Source: Erpobdella octoculata
Taxonomy: Eukaryota > Annelida > Clitellata > Hirudinida > Erpobdellidae
Length of the DNA: 64,000 nt
Assembly (NCBI GenBank): GCA_963978895.1
Contig: OZ022238.1
Location: forward strand, 46,734,210-46,798,209
Direction: 5' to 3'
Positions 28,422-39,571 of this stretch are shown here, in pieces (the first letter of the stretch is position 1; the number at the start of each line of letters is the position of its first letter). A program made the position numbers and the translations under genes. The notes beneath the pieces are model-generated. The model ran no database searches, was not told the DNA's origin, and was given only the letters and a program-made list of their open reading frames with translations.

Positions 28422-29723
28422 ATGTATTCAGAATATGCTTGGTCATGTCCTAAATTACTTCGGCTTGCCCTGGTTGATTCTAAATACTATTATTTTGACC
28501 CCGAATATGATCTGATTGATTTTCTTAAAATTGAGTTTCCTTGTGAAAATTTAAAATTTTTATTGATATCTCATGTAAAGAACTTACCTCGTTTTGTAAA
28601 TCTTCAAAAATTGAGTATAGGACCAACAGTTGGTGAGTCGCTAGAACAGTTAGTTGATTCAATATCATGTCTTTCTAATTTAACGTGGCTTGATATGCAT
28701 GAAAACCAATGTTTTAAAGTCATTAATAGCTACAAATTACAGCTTATATATAAATTGATAGACAAATTACCTAATTTAGTTCACCTCGATATAAGTAATT
28801 GTGAAGTTACGTTTGAAGAACCTATTACATGGGCGCACACGAGATGTTTTAAATACTTGGGTTTGTGTTTCTCTGACGAAAACGGTACAATTTTGGAATT
28901 TCCTACAAACATAAGCTCTGAAGTTGTAAGTAACTGGTGCACAGTTGATGGGATTGTAGTGTCAATGAGGAACAATTTTAGGGATTATCAATTTTTTCAA
29001 AATTGCTTTTTTTTGACATTGTTTGCAGAAAATGAAGAACATCAATCTAAAATAAGAAACAATCTTCCAGTTATTAATAAGTTGTTACTTAAAGGACTTT
29101 ATTATTACAATCCTTCTATACAAATCCAATTGCCGTGCGATATTTTTGCTTTATTCAACATTTTATTAAAAATTGATTCAAAAAGCGCAATTGAAAAAAT
29201 AGTAAAAGCGTTATTGAACTCTAGATACCGGGTCGGATGGATTTATTGTATAATCAAAAAATCTAATGAAGACTATTTAGAAGATGCTATATGGAAATCT
29301 TTGTTATCACCAAGACATTCCTGGGTTTCAACCGTTATTTCATACAACTCCTTGGCTACCAAACATAAACATTATTTTATTGAAAAATCAATTTTGATCT
29401 CTCATCTAATCACAGCATATGAAAAGTATTATGAAATTAATAAATGTATTATTCCAGAAGCAGATGAAATTTTAGAATTTGTTAAATTGAAGTCAGTCGA
29501 ATCTACGAATCGTGTGGCCCGCCACAATGCTTTTATTACAAAACATGAACAATTAAAACATAAATTTGAAACTCAGCATATAACTGTTCCATCAGTAAAT
29601 AAAACAGATGGTAAAGTTCAAGAAAATAAACACAAACAAGACAACATTTTATATCAATTCCTTTTTTATTTTGCAAATCATTTTTTACTCGTGTTCTTAG
29701 ATTTAAAAATAGCTTTCAAATAA
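28422..29723 (+). CDS. Zyg-11/Zer-1-like leucine-rich-repeat protein, single open frame
   Basis: A 433-codon uninterrupted frame. Residues about 40-145 have LRR-type strands (ENLKFLLISHVKNLPRF, NLQKLSIG, LSNLTWLDMHENQ, KLPNLVHLDISNCE). The last resembles the LPNLVSLDISG repeat of the Zyg-11 family, substrate receptors of Cullin-2 ubiquitin ligases. Residues about 235-290 (DIFALFNILLKIDSKSAIEK) resemble the start of the Armadillo-like region of that family. The usual VHL-box N-terminus and the long ARM array are missing, so this is a short form, one exon of a larger gene, or a decaying copy. The frame is open upstream of the ATG and a CAG/GT 3' splice site lies at about 28400, so earlier exons are possible. 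The last 70 codons may come from transposon sequence. No intron is seen inside. Confidence 0.6.
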   Translation: MYSEYAWSCPKLLRLALVDSKYYYFDPEYDLIDFLKIEFPCENLKFLLISHVKNLPRFVNLQKLSIGPTVGESLEQLVDSISCLSNLTWLDMHENQCFKVINSYKLQLIYKLIDKLPNLVHLDISNCEVTFEEPITWAHTRCFKYLGLCFSDENGTILEFPTNISSEVVSNWCTVDGIVVSMRNNFRDYQFFQNCFFLTLFAENEEHQSKIRNNLPVINKLLLKGLYYYNPSIQIQLPCDIFALFNILLKIDSKSAIEKIVKALLNSRYRVGWIYCIIKKSNEDYLEDAIWKSLLSPRHSWVSTVISYNSLATKHKHYFIEKSILISHLITAYEKYYEINKCIIPEADEILEFVKLKSVESTNRVARHNAFITKHEQLKHKFETQHITVPSVNKTDGKVQENKHKQDNILYQFLFYFANHFLLVFLDLKIAFK

Positions 29724-29825
29724 ATTTTTTTTAAATTTCTATCAATAATAAACAGATTTTCTCTCTTGCTTTATTTGTAAATTTTTTACTTAAGTTTCTT
29801 TCTTAATTTTATCCACCTGTTTTAA

Positions 29826-30060
29826 TCTCTGTACGCAAATCTTGCAAGTAAAATTTAACTAGCTTTTTGACTAGCTAGAAAGCTGAAACTTTTAGCAAAG
29901 TTTTATATTGAATGACAATACATGATTCAATTAAAAAAAATTAATTTGAACATTTTTCGTATTTCTAAATCGACTTTAAATCGAGTGTATTTGAAATTAA
30001 AGTTTGTGTTAAAAAACTCGTTTTTTCCTTTACTTGTTTACTATGGTTTAAATTTACTTC
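29826..30060 (+). repeat. Dispersed repeat R1
   Basis: Sequence with TTTAACTAGCTTTTTGACTA, GATGACAATACATGATTCAA-like words and CGTTTTTTCCTTTACTTGTT. Related copies are at about 40570-40790, 43850-43935 (reverse), 44335-44450 (reverse), 48243-48360, 54880-54985 (reverse), 56150-56260 and 39005-39060 (reverse). It is non-coding and its class is unknown. Confidence 0.7.
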
Positions 30061-30189
30061 AACCTGGAATATAATTTCAATAATTTAAATTTAAAACTAC
30101 AGGGAAACAACAAACTGTTTAATGACTTTGTAATGACGTTGCTGCTATTAAAATGAAACTTGCATTGTTTGTTACCCAATTGGCTAAAA

Positions 30190-30930
30190 GTTTTTTTGAC
30201 AATTCCAGTATTTGAAGGAGAAAGAAGCAGAGAATGAACTTGATGCTGACAAATACAAAAACAAGCTTGATGTATATCTGAATGCTTTCGTCACGATTTT
30301 TCCAGTTTGCTGCAGAAACAAACAACGTTGCACTTTCACAAATCCTTTTGTTTTTCCTGATATGTTTTCAATTTTGTTTTCAATCAATATGCTTGAAGAA
30401 AATTTGCAACTTGAAATTATTGACTTGAAATGTAACTCGGTTCTGGAAGGCAGATTTTTTTAGCTTCTTGTCGTTCCATCTGCCCATGATATGATATCAT
30501 TCTGGAGTTTGCTGCCAGCGAATGAATTCGAGCATTTGCGGTCGTATATAACATATGCCGTTTTGAGAGCACGTACAGATGTGAGCAATCATTTTCAGCA
30601 ATGAAACGCATAAAGAACAGGAATCGAGCTTGCCTCACTGATTCAAATTTGAATGGGTTGATGATACTTGCTACAACAAACCTGCAACCAGACATTGATA
30701 AACTGGCTTCCAAACTGCAGTTACATCAACACCATTAAAGCTGATAAAACTTTGGATTATGATGGCATTGTTTATTGAAGTTAATTCTAGTTGGTTGTAC
30801 TCTTTTAGTTTAAAAATTGAAGGTCACAAAATACGTTTCCTCTTTTCAGCGTGCGTGTGGCCCGCCACAATGCTAGACAAATTAGATTGGGCCCTTAATT
30901 GGTTAAAAAAGTGTGGGAACCGCTGATTGC
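30190..30930 (+). pseudogene. hAT-family transposase remnant with 3' terminal repeat
   Basis: Two plus-strand frames carry hAT transposase pieces: EIIDLKCNSVLEGRF at about 30413-30460, then, after frame breaks and stops, YRCEQSFSAMKRIKNRNR and DSNLNGLMILATTNLQPDID at about 30575-30705, which is the C-terminal dimerisation region. The end at about 30903-30926 reads AAAAAAGTGTGGGAACCGCTG, a hAT-type terminal inverted repeat. The matching left terminus was not found. Stops and shifts make it inactive. Confidence 0.8.
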
Positions 30931-31238
30931 AATTGCATAAAACGACAACGCCACTTTAAATACTGCATGACTAACGCCACTTTAAATATTGCATGGCTAA
31001 CGCCACGTTAAATATTGTCAAATTTTCATTTCATTACTCACGAGTATTTTAATATCTCTTGATTATTATAGTACGCCTGTTCTATCACATGTATGCAACT
31101 ATAATGCACTAGTTATCACATGTATTTGACACAATAAAGTTATATTCTTTTACAGCACAACTCTTTTAAATTTGTTATTTTGTTTTTAGAAATATAATTT
31201 ATTAGAATTACGAGATATAGTTAGATAATTATTCATAA

Positions 31239-33062
31239 CTAGCCTTCCCGTCGCGGCTTCGTTCGCTTGAGAAAGAGAATACGCATTCACAGTAGCGTAC
31301 TGCACGGGGGCATTTTCGCCAATGTCCGACGGTATAAGACAGGAAGATAAATAATGCCACCTGATTGGATAATTTTGAATAAATTCACATAGATTATGCA
31401 AATATATAGGCGCGCTTACTTTGTTTTCCGAGGTGGTTTTTTTATAGCCATTGGCCGTTATGGGTTTTTCCGATGGATAAAGATTGACAAAGTTGCCGAC
31501 TAAGTTATTCAACACTGCTTGTATGTAACTAAATAGCCTATAAATATTTTTCGAGATAATTCAATTTGTCATTCTGTTAATCAGAGATCATCAATATTTG
31601 GAATGAAGCTTTCCAATCATATATTCAATAAACTGAAACACAAATGTACTTATTTAATTTTTAACTGACTGACAAATAATAACTTCTGACAAAAGTTTAC
31701 CAAATGGAATTTGATTTTTTTAGTAAATTAATAATGCAAGAGGCTTCTATTCTAAAAAAATATCATTACAAACAGTTATTCTAATCTAAAAAATTATGAT
31801 ACTCTACAATTTAATTCATTAGTTGTTTGTGTAATGCAGAAATGGCTTAACTAAGTTGTTCATGGAGATAAATAGCACAAGTTGGAACATATCTGAAACT
31901 TTCCCAGAAAATTGATATTATATTTTCAACCAAATTCTACTCTGTCAGCATGCTAAAGACAGGCATGTGATAAGAGTGCATAGTAACACTGATTTATTTA
32001 GGACCTAAACAAACAAACACATTATCAAAACAGCATGAAAAAATTGTGCTTCATTGCTTTGATCCAGAACATTTTTTCAAAGTTCACACTCTAGCATTAT
32101 TTGTTAATAAATGCATGAATTGTATTGAGTTTGCAATATTTCAGTATTCAGTGTTATTTAATTATTTGACTTTCCAGTTATTAGTGCAAAATAATTGATT
32201 TTTTATTTTTTCATAGTGGCCTCATAATCAAGAACTGAGATAATTTTGTAATATAATAAAGCTGAAGTAATTCTATTGTTTTTCTCAATTAAAATTTAAA
32301 AAAATCAACAAAACTGATAATTTTTCAATGATTTTAATCTTCTAAATCTAAAATTTCATGTTTCTCAGAATACATTTGAAGCCTAAAAGTGTTCCGTTAT
32401 TTCAAAAATATCTAAATCCTTGTAAGCACTACCTTCTTTAGTTTTTTCATAACAATGCATGTCAGATTAGCTGAGTTATTTATTTATCTGCAATAGAAAC
32501 GTGACAAAAGGCCTTGAATACTTTAATGCTACAGGTCCAGCAGACTTTTATTTCGTGTAAATTGTAAGGGCAGTTGTAAAAGAATAATTGTGGATTGTGG
32601 AGACAAGCTATATTAAAGTAGAAACAAAAATATGTATGGCCTTTTTGCCTAAATGGCTCAATATAGAAGCCACATACGAATTCTAGAATAAAAATAGTAT
32701 TAGGAAACAATGATTTTCAGCTGTAAATAACTCATGGCCTTTAGTCCATAGATACTACAATCATGTTAATTTGAAATAAAAATTATTATTAATCAAAAAA
32801 TTATGTATAGTTTTTTCTAAGTAAAAGTGTAAAGGTTAATTTGACCTAAATAAAAAATTTTCAAACGAAAATATTCGCAAGTTTTAAGAGCATAATGTAT
32901 GCAAATATGAATAGATATCTATGGTTGTATATGACCTAGTCATTTAAAACTATCCAATCAGATGATAGTATTTGTCTCCCTGTCTTATACTGTCGGACAT
33001 TGGCGAAAATGCTGCACGGGGCGTTTTTTACGGCCCGACTCGGTCCGGTCCATATATATAGA
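31239..33062. mobile_element. Inverted-repeat element with Helitron-type ends, no coding capacity
   Basis: Positions 31293-31385 and 32940-33022 are inverted copies of each other over about 80-90 bp (TTTTCGCCAATGTCCGACGG against its complement). The left end starts CTAGCCTTCCCGTCGCGGCT (a Helitron 3' end read on the minus strand). The right end is CATATATATAGAAT (TCTATATATATG on the minus strand). The 1.5-kb interior is AT-rich with no open gene. Confidence 0.6.
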
Positions 33063-33315
33063 ATAAATTTATCGGAGATGAGCAGGTTTTGAGTGAGATG
33101 CCAAGATGGCCTCCGAAAAACGATTTAGAGTCTTTTTGGTACCATGAATATTCATTATTTGTATTAATCTATTTTTGGTACGACAGCGGAGACTAAACTC
33201 CGGTTTGTAAGAAACAGAAACGTCGATTTCTTATAGCTAAAAATAGTTGATATGAGCTTTATTTTTATTTAACACGATAACCGACATAAAAAATATACAA
33301 TTCTAATTTACCGAT

Positions 33316-33487
33316 TTTTTTTTTATAATAGTTTATAGTCCTTTACACCAGGTGTTTTAAGACTCTAATGGCTGTATGCAGGAAACACTTAAGTACTTCC
33401 TGTCGTGGATCAGAATTTGATCCTTTTTACTTTTCTCTCCTCCTTTCTACAGGCTTGGGACTAGCTCGCAATTGGCGAGGCGGAGTT
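33316..33487 (-). mobile_element. SINE-like element, copy 2, with target-site duplication
   Basis: Same 170-bp repeat as at 12316. It is flanked by the 11-bp direct repeat AATTTACCGAT at 33305-33315 and 33488-33498, the mark of target-primed insertion. It begins with a T-tract, so it is a minus-strand insertion with an A-tail. On the minus strand GATCAAATTCTGATCC resembles a weak pol III B box. Confidence 0.8.
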
Positions 33488-33499
33488 AATTTACCGATA

Positions 33500-33970
33500 A
33501 CACAGGAGACGTTACATAGACATAAATAGACCATCGTACTAGAAACTACGCAAATAAAATTCAATGTCAACTGAAATTTTTATAAAAAAAAATTTGTTAA
33601 ATTTTATAAAGTTAAAAATTTATTTTGTACATAAAAAGTTCTTTTTTTTCTATTAAAAAATATTTGACTAAATTACTATACGGTTGTAACTCTCAGTTCT
33701 TCGTTTTGGATCTCCGGTCGCGTATTTACAATCCCTGTATGAGCACAGGACGGACCCGACAATTATTCATGTTTACGCTCTTTCTTGCGCTGTGATTGGC
33801 TGAAAACATTGACGGGATTTTAGATATTTATTAGAAGTTTACTTTCAATGTTGTTCAATTAAAAATATAATTTTTTAAGAAAAGTTTAGAAAAAATATTC
33901 TAAAATAAATTATCTTAAAATTTTTCAGTACATACAGTCATAACTAGATCCAATTGCTAAGTACATCCAA
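33500..33970. other. Intergenic region with nothing recognised
   Basis: AT-rich sequence, no gene or clear repeat. Confidence 0.5.
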
Positions 33971-33973
33971 GTT

Positions 33974-34048
33974 CTAGGTTAGATGAGTTGGTAGAGTGTT
34001 AGCCTTGAATGTGAGATCATCACGGTTCGATTCCCACTCACTGTCTTA
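33974..34048 (+). other. tRNA-like sequence, probably a tRNA-derived remnant
   Basis: It contains an A-box-like TTGGTAGAGTG and a B-box GGTTCGATTCC at tRNA-like spacing. The T-stem (CACGG/CCCAC) does not pair well, so a functional tRNA is unlikely. It may be the head of a SINE. Confidence 0.45.
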
Positions 34049-34199
34049 CAATTGCTTTCAAAATAATTTCAAAATAATTTTGTTATATATAATTTTATTT
34101 CATGAAAGTTATCCAGAAAAACATTGCTACAAGTAAAAGCATAAAATGCAAAATTGTTATTTTACAAGTAAAGTTTAAAAAAACCAAATGTTATGTTAC

Positions 34200-34260
34200 A
34201 AGCAGAGGCGTGGATTGGGGAGGGCTGAGGGGGGCCATGGCCCCCCTCAAGATTTTTCCA
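34200..34260. repeat. Transposon-end-like sequence (AGGCGTGGATTGGGGAGGG)
   Basis: Short GC-rich patch resembling the ends of common invertebrate terminal-repeat elements. It has no partner and its class is unknown. Confidence 0.3.
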
Positions 34261-34549
34261 CTAAATAGAAAAATATATCATTTCTAGCTAATCCATGAAT
34301 GGGTATTTAGATTAGTTGAAAAAAAAACAGTATTTATCATACTTTTTGAATTATATTACTTATAATCTACTGCTAATATTTTTCAATCTATTAATGCTTA
34401 GTTTCTCGCACCTCTTACTTTTCTCATGTCTTTCCATCTCTTTTTTTTCTTCTCTGGCTTCCACTTAGATATAGGATGATTTTAAAATTTGCTTACTAAT
34501 GTTTAAAATAAAAAATTGCTTTTCTCCACTCCTTTTTTTCTGTTAAGCA

Positions 34550-34740
34550 TTCTTTTGCTAAAAGCTCTTTTTCCTACTCTGGTCCCTTTCTCTGAAACTC
34601 TCTTCATACTTCAATTACTAAATCTACTTTTCTCACTCTTTTCCGTCGGGCTTAAAACTTATCTGTTTAATAAGTTCGTGTCCGAGCGCTATTGAACGCC
34701 ATAGAAATAGCACTATAGAAATTTAATGGATTGATTGCTT
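34550..34740 (+). mobile_element. CR1/L2-like LINE 3' end fragment
   Basis: Same family as 27590-27835: GCATTCTTTTGCTAAAAGCT, CTGAAACTCTCTTC, CTTAAAACTTATCTGTTTAA and a closing GATTGATTG. About 190 bp, and no reverse transcriptase remains. Confidence 0.65.
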
Positions 34741-34754
34741 TCGGTCCATCCGAT

Positions 34755-35058
34755 CGAAATCGTATGAAAGCGACCCGGAACGGACAGCGAGCGGGAACGG
34801 AAAAGCAAGCGTGAGCGGGAATGGGAGAGCAAACGTGAGCGGGAACGGGACAGCGACCGGGAACGGGAAGGCGACCGGGAGCGGGAAAGCGACCGAGAGC
34901 GGGAAAGCGACCGGCAGCGGGAAAACGACCGAAAACGGGAAAGCGAACAGGAGTGGGAAAGCAGGTGTGAAAGGAAATATTGTAAAAAACACATACATAC
35001 ACACACACAGACACACATACATGCACATACACATACATACATACACACATACATACGC

Positions 35059-35089
<31 letters not shown>

Positions 35090-35286
35090 GTTCCCGCTCG
35101 CTCACCCGCTCCGCTCCGCTCATTTTGTGACGGATTTCAAAAAAAATTTTTTATTTTTGATTCCCATTGACTCTCAAGGTTGTGTGAAAATTTCATTACG
35201 ATCGGATGAATGGTGTAGCAATGCATAAAGGACATTAACATATATACATATATACATACAAACATTCATTTTTATATATATATAGA
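34755..35286 (-). mobile_element. Helitron-type fragment with 18-bp internal minisatellite
   Basis: On the minus strand it begins TCTATATATATAAAAATGAA at 35286 and passes through TTCACACAACC and a GAGCGGAGCGG segment, then (AT)n and CATA/TATG microsatellites. It ends in an 18-bp repeat (plus-strand unit GACCGGGAGCGGGAAAGC-type, 34770-34975). The 3' hairpin/CTAG end was not found; a LINE fragment abuts it. Confidence 0.6.
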
Positions 35287-35771
35287 TATTGTGTTTCTTG
35301 GAGCGTGTCTCAAAGATAAATTGATTCCACAGTTTATTCGCAATATATATATATATATATATATAGATGGCAATAAATTATTACAAAAAATTACATAATT
35401 CCCCTCACACAAGCTGTGCAGGCTGCATGAAGCTCAGTATGCATTCTTCTTGTTGCACATTGAAAGTTTGATGTTTTAATAGCCAAACCATAAGTGTACA
35501 ATTGGACGTCGCTACATAAAATAGTCGTTTGTTAGATTCCTTGTAAAAATTACTATCCAACCCAGTTTTGAGAGGGGCTACGAAATAGGTGTGGCTTTAC
35601 ATATCTATAATTTGATTGGTAAAATGTATTATATATATATTATTGAAAATACTTTTTACATATTTACATTTTCTGATTATTATAGTAACATCCTTTTTAT
35701 CACCTTTCCAAGCAATTCAGAGTGCGTGTTGTATTAGGTTCTGTACGTCATTATTGTTTTTAAAGAAATAC

Positions 35772-37298
35772 CAAGTGGCGGATCTAGAAATTATTTTTCA
35801 TATCATTAAACGATATTTTATTATAACGTTTTTATTAAGTCACTCTCTTGTTTGCCTGTTTGCAAAAATAGATTATATAAATAGATAAATGTTATTTATA
35901 AGGCAAGATGAAGACTACTGTTGGACGCTTCAGAGAGCAGATGCTTCCAACAAGCGAAAATGTACCAAAACGTGTCTCACTGGGGAAAAGAAATGTCTTT
36001 AGTGCTTACTAACGAATGTATTTTAGATAAAAAAAATTAAGTTTTGTTATGCAATAAAATTGTACTTATTTCTTTATGACTCAAAGATAGCCTAAAAATC
36101 CTCGTTTTCATCATAAAACTTTGCGTTTTACAAAATAACCTTAGGTAGGTACTTCCTGGAATGTTTCGAGTATTTTTTTTTCATCACAACTAAATAAATA
36201 AAAAATGAGTTGAAAACATCCAGACAGCATTTTTGTACCCATTTATTTATGACTCAAAAATAGCCCAAAAAACTAATTTTTTTAGAAAAAATTGCGTTTT
36301 ACAAAAACACGTGACGTTCTAGAGGACATAATAAAAGTTATTTTCGGAATCAACACACCCAAAAACAACAATTATTGAAAAAAATTAAAACAGCTTTCAA
36401 ATTTTTTTGTAGACCTGTGAAATCAATTCGAAAATTGGACCACAGAGAGACAGAGAAGTCAAGTTAAATAAGAGTGGGTAAAAATCGCCCTCTAGCCTTT
36501 ATTCTTAAGTTTATAGCTACATATCTAGTAAAAGACAGTTGTAAAAATTGACCTCAATCACATTTATCAACCTTTATTTTTTCTTCCATCGAACCTGAAA
36601 AACTGAACTGCTAGGTACCGATGTTATTTAATTTTCCTTACCATAGTGACATCTATTAAACTAAAAAGTGTTCTCTTATTTTCACAGACCACCGATCAAT
36701 TCGATCTTTGAATGAAACCAGATTTTTATCTTCTTTGCTTGTACCTTTCCTTTATAACAGGGGTGGGCAAACTACGGCCCGTTTAGAATTTTCGTTAAAT
36801 TTTTGAAATTGTTATCTGAAGTGCATCCCCCCACAATTTGTTGCCATTATATAGCTTACTGACAGATTATCCGGTGTTTTTTTTGTTTAGTTTTTTTTCT
36901 CTTTTTTGCCAATGAAACATTAAATAAATAACAGATTTTTTTTAATTTTTCAAAATTTTCTTATCAACGTGCCAAATGTTGCCCCTGCGTCTTGGATATG
37001 TTACGTGAATGCTCTCACACACACATTGTCTTTTGTATCTATATAAATATTTATGTACAAGCAGGGAGGGGTGGAGAGATGCATCCTCCACCAGATTATC
37101 AGTTGATATTTTTGGATATAATACCTGTTTTTTTGGAAAATTACAGTAGCTTTTTTGGGAGGAGAAAGTGGAAGTCTATGAACAAAATTTGGAAAAATAC
37201 TTCTGACTACCCCTCACCGGTCATCAGTTTTTTGAAGAGAATGTGAAAAATTTATGAAATGCATCTCCCCATAAATTTCTGGATCCGCCATTGGGTAA
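35772..37298. mobile_element. Element bounded by GTGGCGGATCTAGAAATT-type inverted repeats, with a hAT end inside
   Basis: The left end AGTGGCGGATCTAGAAATT (35775) is matched by the inverted right end AAATTTCTGGATCCGCCATT (37275). Inside, ACAGGGGTGGGCAAACTACG at 36758 is a typical hAT 5' terminal repeat, so at least two elements are nested. No intact transposase. The right half recurs at 52763-53280. Confidence 0.5.
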
Positions 37299-37760
37299 AA
37301 AGGGTGTGAATGATTTAATCATATTGCAGGGCAAGACAGGATTAGTAAAAAAAGATGTCCAAACATGGGGTATGTAGAATTTTGTTTTATTTTTTGTAAT
37401 AAATAAATAATATTAACTTTGATGTAGACAGCTGTGAGGGAATCAACATTGTATCAATACTTAATACTAATAAGGTAAAAGTTTCATTAGTCCGCTGATT
37501 GTATTTTGGCACAGAAAACAGCTAAACTTTGGACCAACGCTGATACACAATTTATAAGTCTGCATTTATTGATAAATCTAGCATCGAACTCAGATATAAA
37601 ATTGTCTACACACGCAAAAACGATTCCAATAGGCATTAAAGGTTAAAACGAGGTTAAATGTAAAGTCAGAAGGATTCCAATACGCATTGAATCATCACTA
37701 GGTCAAGTAAAGTCAAAATTAAAATAAAATATATAGTAAACTCTAGGAAAAAATTTCAAA
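37218..37760. repeat. Dispersed 540-bp repeat, copy 1
   Basis: Nearly the same sequence is found at 52763-53280 (GGGCAAGACAGGATTAGTAA, GCATCGAACTCAGATATAAA). It includes the right end of the element above and is non-coding. Confidence 0.85.
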
Positions 37761-37881
37761 TTTCAAAAATCAGGGGGAGGGCCAAATGCCCCCTGCTCCC
37801 CCACAATTTACGTCCCTGATCTAACTTCTTATCTTCTGTGTCACAACTTCCGGTATCAATAAGAAAAAATAAAAATTCTAT

Positions 37882-38055
37882 TTTTTATAATAGTTTACAG
37901 GTTTTTACACCAGTTGTTTTAAGACTGTAATGGTTCTTTGTTGGAAATACATAAGTACTTTAACTTCATGTCATGGATCATAATTTGATCCTTTTAACGT
38001 TTACCTCCTCTTTTCTCCAAGTTTGGGACTGGCTTGAAAAAGCTAGGCGAAGATG
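37882..38055 (-). mobile_element. SINE-like element, copy 3, with target-site duplication
   Basis: Same family as 12316 and 33316. It is flanked by the 12-bp direct repeat TAAAAATTCTAT at 37870-37881 and 38057-38068. More diverged (GTTTACCTCCTC for TTTTCCCTCCTC). Confidence 0.75.
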
Positions 38056-38469
38056 TTAAAAATTCTATATTACTGGGATACTAAATATTGGAAAATTTTT
38101 GTTTAAAAAGTGTTACTAAAAAATTCCTGGACAGCTGCCACAACAAAAAAGATATTGACATTCAAGTGCCGAAATGTCTGTCAGGGTCAGGAGCCAGAGA
38201 CTAGGGTGGGAAAAGAACCATTCGAGCTGCAATTAATAAAGAGAAGTTGTAGAGGATTACATGCACACTTCCAACGCAGTAGACTAAATTAAAAAAAAAT
38301 GAAATCAATAGAAGATGTGATATAATTATAGAAAAATTGAAGATCGATGAACTTGATAATTAAATTTTTAAGATTTTGTAGTTATAAATAAAACATATTC
38401 AAAAATTTTATCCATGTTATAGGAAAATTAAATTTTTGTCATAACTTGAAATAAAATCTTGGAATTAAT

Positions 38470-38830
38470 TTAGCTAAACGTGTTATGTACGATTATGGGT
38501 GATTATAGGTACCTACATACGGAAAATTATGTAAATGCAAGCTATGATTGAATTATGTATGTACGCGTAAATATGTAGAGACATGCCAGTAACTAAACGC
38601 GTGATTACGTAATTGCGCGTAAATGGCTTAGCCCATATGGACTCACATAAAACCACGTGTCCAAAGATTTCAGGACCAACTGGGTTGCCCACATAGGACT
38701 CATATAACAATTATAGTAATATGAGTCCTATGTGCCAGTATAAAAAAATATATAGGACTCATATAACTATATGTGGGATTCTATATGGGACCAACATGAG
38801 GAACTTGCTCATGTTGTTCCCATATAGAAT
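38470..38830. mobile_element. Palindrome-rich MITE-like sequence
   Basis: Repeated ATAGGACTCATATAAC / ATATGAGTCCTAT inverted words at 38692-38770, and a hairpin at 38780-38830 (TTCTATATGGGACCAACATG against CATGTTGTTCCCATATAGAA). No coding sequence. Confidence 0.55.
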
Positions 38831-38889
38831 TGCTCGCGGGGTGTACGGGCTAGCGCTGGCTGATAGACGGCAGTTTACAGTTGAGAGTG

Positions 38890-39410
38890 GTACCCCGTCA
38901 AATGGGCCCAAGACAAAAGGGCCCCGACAAAAGGGCCCCGACAAATGGGCCCCGACAAATGGGCCCCGTCAAAACGGCCCCGTCAAAAGAGCCCCGACAA
39001 GATTCAGCTTCCTAGCTAGTCAAAAAGCTGGTTAAATTTCAATTGCAAGATTTGCGTACAGAGAAAGACACACACACAAACAGAGATTGTAACCTAAATA
39101 AAAGTTTGTAAAAAGTTTGTAAAGTTTGTAAAAAGTTTGTAAAAAGTTTGTAAAAAGTTTGTAAAAAGTTTGTAAAAAGTTTGTGAAAAATTTGTAAAAA
39201 GTTTGTAAAAAGTTTGTAAAGTGTTTGTAAAAAATTTGTAAAAAATTTGTAAAAAATTTGTAAAAAATTTGCAAAAAGTTTGTAAAAAGTTCGTAAAAAG
39301 TTTGTAAAAAACAACGTAAACGTTTTGATGTAATCTAAAAAGTAAGGGCCCTTTTGTCGGGGGCCCTTTTGTCGGGGCTCTTATGACGGGACCGTTTTGA
39401 CGTTTTTTTT
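38890..39410. mobile_element. Terminal-repeat element with GACAAAAGGGCCCC arrays at both ends
   Basis: The left end holds six to seven tandem copies of a 14-bp GACAAAAGGGCCCC-like unit (38895-39000). The right end holds the inverse (GGGCCCTTTTGTCGG, 39345-39400). Between them lie an R1 fragment and an 11-bp minisatellite. It looks like a non-autonomous DNA transposon with reiterated termini. Confidence 0.6.
39103..39311. repeat. 11-bp minisatellite GTTTGTAAAAA, about 18 copies
   Basis: Near-perfect tandem array inside the element at 38890-39410. The minus-strand FTNFLQTFYK frames are translation artefacts. Confidence 0.95.
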
Positions 39411-39571
39411 GTTTTTATACTTTTGATATTGAAAACATTTGGTTCTACCTGAATTGAAAAAAACAAAGGATTATTAAAATTTACAACAGGTCTGAATACG
39501 ACCTCACTAAGATAACATTTTTGTGAATAGCTATCAAAATGAGAACTTTTAAAACAATTTTATAAAAAAAA

